Positions 9,359 through 18,584 of a stretch of 64,000 nucleotides of DNA are shown piece after piece. The translations under genes were made by a program, and so were the position numbers. The notes beneath the pieces were generated by a model. It did not search any database, was not told the origin of the DNA, and worked only from the letters and a program-made list of their open reading frames with translations. The DNA is from Pseudomonas psychrophila (GTDB lineage: Bacteria; Pseudomonadota; Gammaproteobacteria; Pseudomonadales; Pseudomonadaceae), in NCBI RefSeq assembly GCF_001043005.1, contig NZ_JYKZ01000013.1, positions 1 to 64,000 on the forward strand, read 5' to 3'. Every line of letters starts with the position of its first letter. Positions within the stretch are counted from its first letter, which is position 1.

Positions 9359-9405
9359 ATGGCCGCCAGGGTCGTACAATGCGCACTGCCCCGCAGGAGA
9401 CACCC

Positions 9406-10050
9406 ATGACGCGCCTTGCCACACCTCGAAAGTCACGCGCTCGCAGTCAGCTGCGGATCGATTCAATACTCACTGCTGCCCGCACACTGCTGGCAGAAGA
9501 AGGGGTGTCCAGCCTGTCGATTTACAGCGTGGCCGAACGCGCTGAAATCCCGCCGTCATCGGTCTATCACTTTTTTGCGGGAGTGCCCGCGCTCCTCGAA
9601 GCGCTGACTGGTGATGTACACGCCGCGTTCCGCGCCTGCCTGCAGGCGCCGATTGAGCATGACGCGCTCAATGGTTGGGGGGATCTGTCGCGCATCGTTG
9701 AGCAGCGCATGCTGACGATCTACAGCGAAGATGCAGCGGCCCGACAACTCATCCTGGCCCAGCATGGTCTCACCGAAGTCACTCAGGCCGACCGCCAGCA
9801 CGACCTTGAACTGGGCCAACTGCTGCATGACGTATTCATGCGTCATTTTGAGCTGCCAGCACTGCCACAGGACGTCGACGTATTTGCCCTGGCAATGGAG
9901 TTGGGTGACCGCGTGTATGCGCGTTCGATTCAATTGCACGACTGCATCACCCCGCGCATGGCCGAAGAAGGGATGCGCGTGGTGGATGCTTATCTGGGAC
10001 TGTACTTGCCGACTTTTTTGCCGAAACGTGTAAGCCCGTCAAACACCTGA
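9406..10050 (+). CDS. TetR-family transcriptional regulator
   Basis: This predicted 214-residue DNA-binding regulator has an N-terminal helix-turn-helix at about residues 15-60 (RIDSILTAARTLLAEEG, VAERAEIPPSSVYHFF), the TetR hallmark. The start ATG at 9406 is chosen because AGGAGA lies five bases upstream; the open frame extends further left but runs through spuI and its terminator. The C-terminal ligand domain is not diagnostic. It follows spuI on the same strand, so it may control spuI or polyamine genes, but ligand and target are not visible. Confidence 0.85.
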   Translation: MTRLATPRKSRARSQLRIDSILTAARTLLAEEGVSSLSIYSVAERAEIPPSSVYHFFAGVPALLEALTGDVHAAFRACLQAPIEHDALNGWGDLSRIVEQRMLTIYSEDAAARQLILAQHGLTEVTQADRQHDLELGQLLHDVFMRHFELPALPQDVDVFALAMELGDRVYARSIQLHDCITPRMAEEGMRVVDAYLGLYLPTFLPKRVSPSNT

Positions 10051-10085
10051 CCGTAAGCCTGCATCCACTCTTGTGAGATTGCCTT

Positions 10086-10171
10086 TGTGGGAGCGGGCTT
10101 GCTCGCGATTGCATCGACTCGGTTCATCGAGAGACCGCACCGCCTGAATCGCGAGCAAGCCCGCTCCCACA
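10086..10171. repeat. REP-type paired inverted repeat (GTGGGAGCGGGCTTGCTCGCGA)
   Basis: Left unit starts GTGGGAGCGGGCTTGC and the right unit is its inverse, GCAAGCCCGCTCCCAC, about 40 bases apart, so the whole can form a long hairpin. It lies between the convergent regulator and tauD genes. Other copies occur at 16518, 17418, 22262, 34866, 37623 and 41784. Confidence 0.9.
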
Positions 10172-10187
10172 GAAGTGGATGAGCGGC

Positions 10188-11021
10188 TCAGAACGGCGCA
10201 TCACCCAAAATGGTCGCACGATGCATCACACGGCGATTGGGGCGGTAGTCGTCCACGGCGTAATGCTGGGTCACGCGGTTGTCCCAGAAAGCCACGTCAT
10301 TTTCCTGCCAGCGCCAGCGAATGGTGTATTCCGGGCGGGTGGCATGGGCGAACAGCAGCTTGAGGATCGCTTCACTTTCAGCCTCTGAAAGTTCGTTGAT
10401 CTTCGTGGTGAAACCTTCGTTGACGAACAGCGATTTACGCCCGCTTACCGGGTGCGTGCGAATCACCGGGTGCGACAGGGGCGGATTGTTTTTACGGGTG
10501 AGTTCCCAACGTGCCAAATCTTCCGGGGTCGATCCAAAGCGCTCCAGCGGGAACGACTTGGTGAAGTCGTGAGTGGCCGTCAACCCCTCCAGCAGCACCT
10601 GCAGCGGCCTGGACAACCCTTCAAACGCGGCGATTCCGGCCGCCCACAACGTATCGCCACCAAAGGCTGGCAGTTGCTTGGCACTCAATACCGCGCCCAT
10701 GGCCGGCGTCGGCAAAAAGGTTACGTCGGTGTGCCACACCGCGTTATCGCGCACGTCGGTCACGGCCGTGTCCAGCACCAGCACTTCTGGCTGCTCCGGC
10801 ACGTTGGGATAAATCGGATGAATATGCAGATCGCCGAAGTTGGCGGCAAAACGTGCCTGCTGCTGGGGCGTAATCGACTGATTCCTGAAGAACACCACAT
10901 GATGCGCCAACAACGCTTGCTCGATGGCATCACGGTACTCAAGGCTCAGGGGTTGAGTCAGGTCGACGCCGTCAATCTGGGCGCCCAGGGCAGAGCTAAT
11001 CGGGGTAATGGTCAGGCTCAT
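10188..11021 (-). CDS. tauD: Taurine dioxygenase
   Basis: This 277-residue Fe(II)/2-oxoglutarate-dependent dioxygenase hydroxylates taurine, which then releases sulfite and aminoacetaldehyde. The iron-binding facial triad is readable: His97 and Asp99 in VWHTDVTF, and His253 in TQHYAVDDYR. Arg264 or Arg268 nearby would bind 2-oxoglutarate. Length equals E. coli TauD within a few residues. It is last in tauABCD, 50 bases downstream of tauC. Expression is normally limited to sulfate starvation (family knowledge). Confidence 0.94.
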   Translation of the reverse strand: MSLTITPISSALGAQIDGVDLTQPLSLEYRDAIEQALLAHHVVFFRNQSITPQQQARFAANFGDLHIHPIYPNVPEQPEVLVLDTAVTDVRDNAVWHTDVTFLPTPAMGAVLSAKQLPAFGGDTLWAAGIAAFEGLSRPLQVLLEGLTATHDFTKSFPLERFGSTPEDLARWELTRKNNPPLSHPVIRTHPVSGRKSLFVNEGFTTKINELSEAESEAILKLLFAHATRPEYTIRWRWQENDVAFWDNRVTQHYAVDDYRPNRRVMHRATILGDAPF

Positions 11022-11071
11022 GATCTGTCTCTTTATCAGCGCGCCGATTAATCAGCGTCGAGTTCTGTTAA

Positions 11072-11908
11072 TTAGTGAGCCTGGCCGTGCCACGGCACCA
11101 GCTTGCGTTGCAGGGCGCGCAGGCCCATTTCCATGGCAAAGGCGATGATGGCGATCACCAGAATCCCCAGCACCACCACATCGGTGACCAGAAATTGCGC
11201 GGCGGACTGCACCATGAAGCCCAGGCCACTGGTGGCGGCGATCAACTCGGCGGCCACCAGGGTCGACCACCCCACGCCCAGACCAATGCGTACTCCGGTC
11301 AAAATATCCGGCAAGGCACTCGGCAAAATCACATGGCGAATCAGCTGCCAGCGCGTGGCGCCCAACGACTGCGCCGCACGCACTTTGGCCGGGTCGACCG
11401 TGCGTACGCCCGTCGCGGTAGCAATGGCAATCGGGGCAAAAATCGCCAGGTAAATCAGCAATACTTTCGACAACTCGCCAATGCCGCACCAGATCACGAT
11501 CAGCGGCAAATAGGCCAATGGCGGAATCGGGCGGTAGAACTCGATCAGCGGGTCGAAAATCCCCCGCGCAATCCGGTTATGACCAATGGCGATACCCACC
11601 GGCACTGCCGTCAGAATCGCAAAGCCCAGCCCCAGCCCGATACGGCTCAAACTCGCGCCCAGGTGTTGCCACAGGGTGGAGTCCATATAGCCAGCGGTCG
11701 CGAGCAACCAGCCTTTTTGCAGCACGGCAGAGGGCGGTGGCAAAAACAGCGGCTCGATCCACCCGCCCGCAGTGACAGCCCACCAGACGGCGATCAGAGT
11801 GACGAGGGTCAGGACGCTGATCCAGCGCGTGCTCAGGCTGCGTTTAACCGGGCGCGGTGCGTGGGGCACAGCAATGGGGGCGCCAGTAACGGCTTCATAA
11901 CTGCTCAT
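11072..11908 (-). CDS. tauC: Taurine ABC transporter permease
   Basis: This 278-residue inner-membrane permease is of the binding-protein-dependent type. A hydrophobic N-terminal segment (WISVLTLVTLIAVWWAV) follows a basic cytoplasmic tail. The loop that docks the ATPase (EAA motif region) is readable as AAQSLGATRWQLIRHVILPSA, with further segments beyond it. Its start overlaps the tauB stop by 4 bases (ATGA), indicating coupled translation. The tau rather than ssu assignment comes from linkage to tauA, tauB and tauD. Confidence 0.93.
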   Translation of the reverse strand: MSSYEAVTGAPIAVPHAPRPVKRSLSTRWISVLTLVTLIAVWWAVTAGGWIEPLFLPPPSAVLQKGWLLATAGYMDSTLWQHLGASLSRIGLGLGFAILTAVPVGIAIGHNRIARGIFDPLIEFYRPIPPLAYLPLIVIWCGIGELSKVLLIYLAIFAPIAIATATGVRTVDPAKVRAAQSLGATRWQLIRHVILPSALPDILTGVRIGLGVGWSTLVAAELIAATSGLGFMVQSAAQFLVTDVVVLGILVIAIIAFAMEMGLRALQRKLVPWHGQAH

Positions 11909-12699
11909 GCGCGCTCCTGCCGCTGGGCGGCACCGCGTTGTGAAAACACGCGCTCAAGCACATGTTCACGGGTTTCGATAAAACGAGGGTCGGACTTGAT
12001 CGAGCGGGCAGACTCGCCCGCGTTGTAGCGCTGGCCAAAATCCAGGGTCAGCCGTTCAACAATGCGACCCGGGTTAGGCGCCAACAAGATCAAATCCGTG
12101 GCCAGAAACACCGCTTCTTCAATGTCGTGGGTAATCAGGAAAACGGGTTTGTCAGTGCGGCGGCACACTTGCAGCAGCAGCTCTTGCATCTGCTCACGGG
12201 TAAAAGCGTCAAGCGCACCGAACGGTTCATCCATCAGCAGCACGCGCGGGTCGGCAGCCAAAGCACGGGCAAGGCCCACGCGCTGTTTTTGCCCGCCCGA
12301 TAGCTCCCACACCCGGCGACTCTCAAAGCCGGACAAATCCACCAGCGCCAGCATTTCACGCGCCCGGTCTTCACGTTTGTTGCGCGGCACACCGGCCAGC
12401 TCAAGGCCAAAGGCTACGTTCGCCAACACGTCTTGCCACGGCAGCAGCACGTCGTCCTGAAACACCACCCCGCGCTCGGCACTGGGGCCTTGAACCGGAG
12501 CGCCATCCAGAGTAATTCGACCCCCGCTGGGCTCCACAAAGCCTGCAATCAAATTCAGCAACGAGGTTTTACCGCTGCCCGACGGGCCGAGTGCGACCAG
12601 CAGTTGTTGAGGGCCCAGGCTGACGGAAATGTCCGACAGCACCGGCTCAGCGGCGCCTGGGTACTGTGCGCTGATGCGCTCCAGCGATAACAAGGCCAT
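11905..12699 (-). CDS. tauB: Taurine ABC transporter ATP-binding protein
   Basis: This 264-residue ATPase powers taurine import. Walker A GPSGSGKTS lies at about residues 38-46, signature LSGGQ at 133-137, Walker B LLMDEP at 154-159, and the switch histidine is in LITHDIEEA. It lies between the binding-protein and permease genes with a short 26-base gap from tauA. All NBD motifs are intact. Confidence 0.94.
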   Translation of the reverse strand: MALLSLERISAQYPGAAEPVLSDISVSLGPQQLLVALGPSGSGKTSLLNLIAGFVEPSGGRITLDGAPVQGPSAERGVVFQDDVLLPWQDVLANVAFGLELAGVPRNKREDRAREMLALVDLSGFESRRVWELSGGQKQRVGLARALAADPRVLLMDEPFGALDAFTREQMQELLLQVCRRTDKPVFLITHDIEEAVFLATDLILLAPNPGRIVERLTLDFGQRYNAGESARSIKSDPRFIETREHVLERVFSQRGAAQRQERA

Positions 12700-12725
12700 G
12701 ACGGTCGACTCCTCAGCGGCGTTGA

Positions 12726-13709
12726 TTATTGAGTAACAAAAGTGGCGTTGACCGACGGCGCGTAGTCCGGCAGTACAGCGTCGACCTTTTTCTGCTCTTT
12801 CAAGAAAGCAGCGGTGTCGGCCAGGGCTTTGGTAGTGGGTGCGCCCAACAACACGACCTGATCTGCGGCCAGCGGGTACACGTTGCCTTGCAGCAGCAGA
12901 GGGATATCCGTTGCCTTGGCGCCCGAAAGCTTCACCACTTTGTCGATGTTGCTCTGATTGGCCAGCCAGGCTTTTGGATCCTTGTGGTAGTCGGCGTAGG
13001 CGTCCAGCGTCACCTTGGCGAACTGCTTGACCACTTCAGGGTGCTTGGCGGCGTAGTCCTTGCGCACGATCCAGGCATCAAAAGTCGGTGCGCCGAGCTT
13101 GCCCAGCTCACCCGAGGTGATCAGCACCTTGCCGTTTTCCTTGGCCGTGCCCAATGCCGGGTCCCACACGTAGGTGGCATCGATATCGCCACGCTTCCAG
13201 GCAGCCACGATGGCCGGTGGTGCGAGGTTCAGAATCTGTACTTTCGAAGGGTCGATGTTCCAGTGTTTCAACGCGGCCAGCAGGCTGTAATGGCCGGTGG
13301 ACACAAAGGGTACGGCCACTTTTTTGCCGACCAGATCCTGCGGGCCGTTGATCCCCGAACCATCGCGGGCGACCAAGGCTTCAGAGCCGCCCAGCTGGGT
13401 GGCGATCAAAAAGGTTTCAACCGGTACGTTGCGAGTCACCGCGGCCGTCAGCGGGCTAGAGCCCAGGTAAGCAATCTGCACATCCCCCGAGGCGATGGCG
13501 GCAATGATGTCGGCGCCGTTATCAAACTTGCGCCAGTTGATCTTGGCGCCCGTGGCTTTCTCGTAAGCACCATCGGCCTGGGCGACCTTCGCCGGGTCCA
13601 CCGTGGTTTGGTAAGCCACGGTGACATCCGTGCTGGCAGCCTGCGCAAAGAAGCTGGCACCCGCCAGAGACAGAGCAGCCAATAGGCGTAGGGGAGAATG
13701 CAGTTTCAT
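12726..13709 (-). CDS. tauA: Taurine-binding periplasmic protein
   Basis: This 327-residue solute-binding protein has a signal peptide of about 24 residues (ends FFAQA before ASTDVTVAYQ). The fold is that of the TauA/SsuA family, with blocks QIAYLGSSPLTAAV, LNLAPPAIVAAWKRGDIDATYVWDPALG and a C-terminal QGNVYPLAADQ. It is the first gene of tauABCD; transcription starts in the 499-base spacer to its right. Taurine specificity is inferred from the linked tauD. Confidence 0.93.
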   Translation of the reverse strand: MKLHSPLRLLAALSLAGASFFAQAASTDVTVAYQTTVDPAKVAQADGAYEKATGAKINWRKFDNGADIIAAIASGDVQIAYLGSSPLTAAVTRNVPVETFLIATQLGGSEALVARDGSGINGPQDLVGKKVAVPFVSTGHYSLLAALKHWNIDPSKVQILNLAPPAIVAAWKRGDIDATYVWDPALGTAKENGKVLITSGELGKLGAPTFDAWIVRKDYAAKHPEVVKQFAKVTLDAYADYHKDPKAWLANQSNIDKVVKLSGAKATDIPLLLQGNVYPLAADQVVLLGAPTTKALADTAAFLKEQKKVDAVLPDYAPSVNATFVTQ

Positions 13710-14208
13710 CAGGAAGCTCCTCGGCAGGCGGCCGGATATCGGCAGAATGCGAGGTTAAATGATCTAAGAAACACTAAATAAATAACTTTTAAGCATTAGC
13801 TTATGTAGTTCCGCCACCTCTCCAGCCGTAATCGTTCACCAACTGATACGGCCTTTTGACCCGGATGTGATCGGGTCAAGGGTTTAAGAACCAAACGCTA
13901 TTAAAAGATTCATGAAATTATGTTTAGGAATTAGACGAAAGACCGATAGCATTCCTATTCGTGCGCGTAGGAAATATCCTTCTTTATGCCTGTTTGATCT
14001 GAAAAGGTTAGAAATAATTCTTTTTAGGTTTATAAAATAGCCATTAATCTGCGCACAAACGACGGAAGACTAGACAAAGGTCGTAGACACGATTGGTTAC
14101 GATTGACTTGCCAGTCACCGTCTGGCGCTAATCGCGCATCTGAAGCACCCAGACATCAGATCCGGGGCTAAAGAAATACAAAAATTAGAAACGCAAAGGA
14201 GCAACACA
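13710..14208. promoter_or_regulatory. Divergent tauA/porin spacer with an 8+8 inverted repeat
   Basis: This 499-base region has no convincing gene. It must carry the leftward tau promoter and the rightward porin promoter. TTGACCCG (13856-13863) and CGGGTCAA (13872-13879) form a perfect inverted repeat with an 8-base spacer, a layout compatible with a dimeric regulator. The stretch around 13740-13800 and 13900-14050 is AT-rich. Sulfate-starvation genes are usually CysB-dependent, but no CysB site can be claimed from sequence alone. Confidence 0.45.
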
Positions 14209-15567
14209 ATGAACAAGTCCACCTTGGCCATCGCTGTGGCCGTAGGGTTGTTGGCACAACAAGCAAGCGCTGCTGGCTTCATTGAAGACAGCAAGGCCAC
14301 GCTGAAACTGCGTAACTTCTACATCAACAACGACAACCGTGATTCGGGTGCGCCGAAAAACTCCAACTACACCGCTGAGTGGGGCCAAGGCTTCCAGCTG
14401 GACTTCACCTCGGGTTTCACCCAGGGCACAGTCGGGTTTGGTGTGGACGCCATTGGCCTGCTGGGCGTCAAGCTTGACTCCAGCACTGCCAAACACGGCA
14501 ACCCAACCGGTCTGAATGCTGGCGGCTCGGTATTCCCAAGCGACGGCAACCATGCTGTAGACGATTTCTCCAGCCTGGGCCTGACCGCCAAAGCCAAGAT
14601 TTCCCAGACCGAACTGCGCATCGGTACCCTGCAGCCAAAACTGCCGGTTATCGTCAGCAACGACGGTCGTTTGCTGCCGCAAACCTTCCAGGGTGGCCAG
14701 ATCACCTCCAGCGAGTTCAAGGACCTGACCTTCACCGGCGGCCAGATCGAACACGCCAAGGGTCGTAACTCCAGCAACAACGAAGGCCTGTCGATTGCAG
14801 GCGCCAACGGTGGCTCGAACTACAACACCGGCAAGTTCGTTAACAAGTTCTACTACGGCGGCGTGGACTACAAACTCAGCAAAGACCTGTTGCTGCAGTA
14901 CTACTACGGCAACCTGGAAGATTTCTACAAGCAACACTTCCTGGGTCTGGTTCACAACTGGTCCATCGGCCCGGGTGTGTTGAAATCTGACCTGCGTTAC
15001 TTCAACAGCTCCGACGACGGCAAGAACGGTAACGATCCTGATTACTACACCACCGGCAGTTATCAGAGCCAAGCCAGCGGCAAGGGCAAGGTTGATAACA
15101 ACCTGATCAGCGGCCTGTTCCTGTACACCGTTGAAGGTCATACCTTCGGTGGCGGTTACCAGGTCAGCAACGGCAGCAGCGACTTCCCGTTCCTGAACCA
15201 GGGCGACGGCGCGTCGGCTTACATCCCGACCGACATGCAGATCTCGAAATTTGCCCGTGCTGGCGAACGTACCTGGCAGGCACGCTACTCGTATGACTTC
15301 GCTAAAGTGGGCGTTCCTGGCCTGACGGCGGGCGCGGTTTACCTGCGTGGCGATAACATCGACACCTACAACGCCAACCGTGTGCAGACCAGCAATGGCG
15401 CTTCCGAATGGGAACGCGATATCACCGTGGCTTACGTTATCCAGGAAGGCACGCTGAAAAACCTGGGCTTCATGTGGAAAAACGCCATGTGGCGCAACGA
15501 CATTGCCAGCCAGCGCGACCAGGACGAAAACCGTCTGATCGTCAGCTACTCGATCCCGTTGCTGTAA
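14209..15567 (+). CDS. OprD-family outer-membrane porin
   Basis: This 452-residue outer-membrane protein has a signal peptide over about residues 1-21 (ends QQASA before AGFIEDSKATLKLRNFYIN). The mature start, the block AEWGQGFQLDFTSGFTQGTVGFGVDAIGLLGVKLD and the C-terminal strand IVSYSIPLL mark the OprD family of substrate-specific porins. AAGGAG stands 6 bases before the ATG. It sits between tauABCD and lsfA-ssu, suggesting passage of sulfonates or other sulfur sources, but the substrate cannot be read from sequence. OprE/OprQ-like naming is possible. Confidence 0.9.
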   Translation: MNKSTLAIAVAVGLLAQQASAAGFIEDSKATLKLRNFYINNDNRDSGAPKNSNYTAEWGQGFQLDFTSGFTQGTVGFGVDAIGLLGVKLDSSTAKHGNPTGLNAGGSVFPSDGNHAVDDFSSLGLTAKAKISQTELRIGTLQPKLPVIVSNDGRLLPQTFQGGQITSSEFKDLTFTGGQIEHAKGRNSSNNEGLSIAGANGGSNYNTGKFVNKFYYGGVDYKLSKDLLLQYYYGNLEDFYKQHFLGLVHNWSIGPGVLKSDLRYFNSSDDGKNGNDPDYYTTGSYQSQASGKGKVDNNLISGLFLYTVEGHTFGGGYQVSNGSSDFPFLNQGDGASAYIPTDMQISKFARAGERTWQARYSYDFAKVGVPGLTAGAVYLRGDNIDTYNANRVQTSNGASEWERDITVAYVIQEGTLKNLGFMWKNAMWRNDIASQRDQDENRLIVSYSIPLL

Positions 15568-15596
15568 GCCGGTTGTAGATCAAAGGTTAGAAAAAT

Positions 15597-15621
15597 CCTG
15601 CCCGGCGCAATGCCGGGCAGG
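15597..15621 (+). terminator. Probable terminator after the porin gene
   Basis: CCTGCCCGGC and GCCGGGCAGG pair perfectly over 10 bases around a 5-base loop, 29 bases past the porin stop. The following sequence is only weakly T-rich, so termination may be partial or the hairpin may serve mRNA stability. Confidence 0.6.
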
Positions 15622-15862
15622 GTGTTTACCGAAGACCTGAACGGTCAATTCGCAACACATTCAAATGTCGCAGCTCCCTGCCGCTCCCCTTGCCTAAACC
15701 TGAGTCCAGAGTGGACCCGGGGCTTTGTTGCGTCCAATGAAACAGTTTTTAATATTCCTTTATGACCTAACTAAATCGATATTTATTCTTTTTAATTAGC
15801 TCGTGACGCAGGCAGAGTAAAGCCATCACGCCCTGCCATTCCCTATAAAAAGGAGCTGCACC

Positions 15863-16501
<639 letters not shown>

Positions 16502-16517
16502 TGTGAATGTCATCCCT

Positions 16518-16604
16518 TGTGGGAGCGGGCTTGCTCGCGATCAAGGCGCTGCGGTTTTTCAGATGCACCGCAGCGATCCCATCGCGAGCAAGCCCGCTCC
16601 CACA
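16518..16604. repeat. REP-type paired inverted repeat
   Basis: The left unit GTGGGAGCGGGCTTGCTCGC and the right unit GCGAGCAAGCCCGCTCCCAC are exact inverse complements with about 40 bases between them. It is immediately 3' of lsfA. Confidence 0.92.
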
Positions 16605-16630
16605 CAACCAGTGTCTTCAGCAGGGTTTCT

Positions 16631-16654
16631 GGCCGTTTCGACGGCCTTTTTTTT
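16631..16654 (+). terminator. Rho-independent terminator downstream of lsfA
   Basis: GGCCGT and ACGGCC pair around a TTCG tetraloop, followed by eight T residues. It separates lsfA transcription from the ssu promoter region. Confidence 0.88.
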
Positions 16655-16805
16655 GCGTTTCGTTTAACACAATCGCATATGCATTTTAAGAATAAACAAA
16701 TGAATAAATATGATTTATAGATATATAAATCACCTGTTAAGGTCTATTCACTCAAGCGAAAACGCTGACAGCGAATTGCACAAATTCATTCAAGGAAACG
16801 CCTAG

Positions 16806-17399
16806 ATGCTGGTCGTGACACTCGGAGGAAGCCCAAGCCAACGATCCCGTTCGGGAGTGTTGCTGGATCACGCCAAACGCTGGCTCAACCAGCAAGGCGT
16901 CGAAGTGGTGAGTTATCAGGTACGGGATTTTCCGGCCGAGGACTTGTTGCACGCACGTTTCGACAGCCCAAAAATTATCGACCTGCTGCAGCAAATTGAA
17001 AACGCCGACGGCCTGGTGATTGCGACTCCGGTTTACAAAGCCTCGTTCAGCGGCGCACTGAAAACCGTGCTCGACCTGCTGCCCGAACGTGCCCTGAGCC
17101 ACAAAGTGGTGTTGCCCATCGCCACCGGTGGCAGCATCGCCCACATGCTGGCCGTGGACTACGCACTCAAGCCCGTACTGTCGGCGCTCAAGGCCCAGGA
17201 AATGCTGCACGGCATTTTTGCCGAAGACAGCCAGATTGCTTACGGCGAAGGCGGCGCACCCGCGCAACTGGTGCCGGTGCTGGAACAGCGTATGAACGAA
17301 TCGCTTGAGCAGTTTTACAGCGCTCTGGCACGCCGCCCCAAGCCACTGGACCCCAGCATCCTCAACGAGCGCCTGGTCACGGCTCGCTGGAGTATCTGA
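16806..17399 (+). CDS. ssuE: NAD(P)H-dependent FMN reductase for sulfonate metabolism
   Basis: This 197-residue flavodoxin-like reductase supplies FMNH2 to the SsuD monooxygenase. The phosphate-binding loop GGSPSQRSRSG is at about residues 8-18, and the block DGLVIATPVYKASFSGALKTVLDLLP is diagnostic of SsuE. It opens the rightward ssu cluster. A REP pair separates it from ssuA, so the two may have partly separate message levels (inference). Confidence 0.93.
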   Translation: MLVVTLGGSPSQRSRSGVLLDHAKRWLNQQGVEVVSYQVRDFPAEDLLHARFDSPKIIDLLQQIENADGLVIATPVYKASFSGALKTVLDLLPERALSHKVVLPIATGGSIAHMLAVDYALKPVLSALKAQEMLHGIFAEDSQIAYGEGGAPAQLVPVLEQRMNESLEQFYSALARRPKPLDPSILNERLVTARWSI

Positions 17400-17417
17400 G
17401 CCAACACATTACTCAAC

Positions 17418-17503
17418 TGTGGGAGCGAGCCTGCTCGCGAAAAGATCGCTGCGGTGTATTAGAAAAATACATCGCCTGAATCGCGAGCAGGCTCGCTCCC
17501 ACA
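17418..17503. repeat. REP-type paired inverted repeat (GCGAGCCTGCTCGCGA variant)
   Basis: Left unit GTGGGAGCGAGCCTGCTCGC and right unit GCGAGCAGGCTCGCTCCCAC are exact inverse complements. It lies between ssuE and ssuA, inside the presumed operon, where it could protect or attenuate the message. Confidence 0.92.
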
Positions 17504-17587
17504 GATAAAGCATCACCCTTCACCTTACTGATCCGCTAACGGCTCGGCAGGTGCTACCCGAATCTCGAACCTCAAAAGGAGAGCGCC

Positions 17588-18553
17588 ATGCGCCCTGTCA
17601 TTTTGCGTCGTGGTCTGGTCGCACTGTTAGCTGCGGCTGTGTCCTTCAGCGCTGTTACCCAGGCTCAAGCCGATACCTTGCGCATCGGTTACCAAAAATA
17701 CGGCACGCTGATGCTGCTCAAGGCTAAAGGCACGCTGGACAAGCGTTTGGCCGAGCAGGGCGTTGACGTGCAATGGACTGAATTCCCCGGTGGCCCGCAG
17801 CTGCTTGAGGGCCTGAACGTAGGCTCCATCGACTTCGGCGTAACCGGTGAAACCCCGCCTGTTTTCGCCCAGGCAGCAGGCGCCGACCTGCTCTACGTGG
17901 CCTACGAGCCGCCAGCCCCGACCAGTGAAGCGATTCTGGTGCCCAAGGACTCACCGATCACCTCGGTCAAAGACCTGAAAGGCAAAAAGGTCGTACTCAA
18001 CAAAGGCTCCAACGTTCACTACCTGTTAGTGCGAGCCCTTGAGGATGCGGGCCTGAAATACACCGATATCCAGACCGTGTTCCTGCCACCTGCCGATGCC
18101 CGCGCGGCGTTTGAGCGTGGCAGTGTCGATGCCTGGGTGATTTGGGACCCGTACCAGGCCGCGGCCGAACAACAGCTGCAAGCGCGCACCCTGCGTGACG
18201 CCAGCGGCATCGCCGACAACCACCAGTTCTATCTGGCCACCAAGCCGTACGCCGAACAGCATCCCAAGGTGATCGAAACCCTGGTCGATGAAGTGCGCAA
18301 CATTGGCGAATGGGCCAAAGCCCACCCTGAAGACGTGACCGAACAAGTCGCGCCGCTGCTGGGCTTGTCACCAGAAATCACCCTCACGGCGGTCAAACGC
18401 CAAGGCTACGGCGCGCAGTTCTTGACCCCCGAAGTGGTCAACGCCCAGCAAAAAATTGCCGACAGTTTTTACCAGCTCAAGCTGATTCCCAAGCCGCTCG
18501 TTGTGAAAGACGTGATCTGGACGCCCCCGGCCAATCTGGCCAAAGCCAACTAA
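17588..18553 (+). CDS. ssuA: Aliphatic sulfonate-binding periplasmic protein
   Basis: This 321-residue solute-binding protein has a signal peptide of about 28 residues (ends TQAQA before DTLRIGYQKYG). The family blocks are LRIGYQKYGTLMLLK, EFPGGPQLLEGLNVGSIDFGVTGETPPVFAQAAGAD and WVIWDPYQAAAEQQ. GGAGAGCGCC precedes the ATG. It delivers alkanesulfonates to the SsuBC transporter. The gene order ssuE-A-D-C-B-F is the one known from P. putida. Confidence 0.94.
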   Translation: MRPVILRRGLVALLAAAVSFSAVTQAQADTLRIGYQKYGTLMLLKAKGTLDKRLAEQGVDVQWTEFPGGPQLLEGLNVGSIDFGVTGETPPVFAQAAGADLLYVAYEPPAPTSEAILVPKDSPITSVKDLKGKKVVLNKGSNVHYLLVRALEDAGLKYTDIQTVFLPPADARAAFERGSVDAWVIWDPYQAAAEQQLQARTLRDASGIADNHQFYLATKPYAEQHPKVIETLVDEVRNIGEWAKAHPEDVTEQVAPLLGLSPEITLTAVKRQGYGAQFLTPEVVNAQQKIADSFYQLKLIPKPLVVKDVIWTPPANLAKAN

Positions 18554-18584
18554 CGCTTGCTGCCCCCATTTAGGAGACCACTCC

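Larger units (their letters stand above)
16502..16805. promoter_or_regulatory. lsfA-ssuE spacer: REP pair, terminator and AT-rich promoter region
   Basis: This spacer of about 300 bases contains a REP pair, a strong terminator and then an AT-rich stretch (about 16660-16740) upstream of ssuE. The AT-rich part likely contains the ssu promoter. No operator was firmly identified. AAGGAAA lies about eight bases before the ssuE ATG. Confidence 0.5.

Noticed and set aside
9151..9405. N-terminal extension of the TetR-type regulator
   Set aside because: The frame stays open through the end of spuI and its terminator, but a ribosome site and ATG at 9406 give the correct N-terminus.
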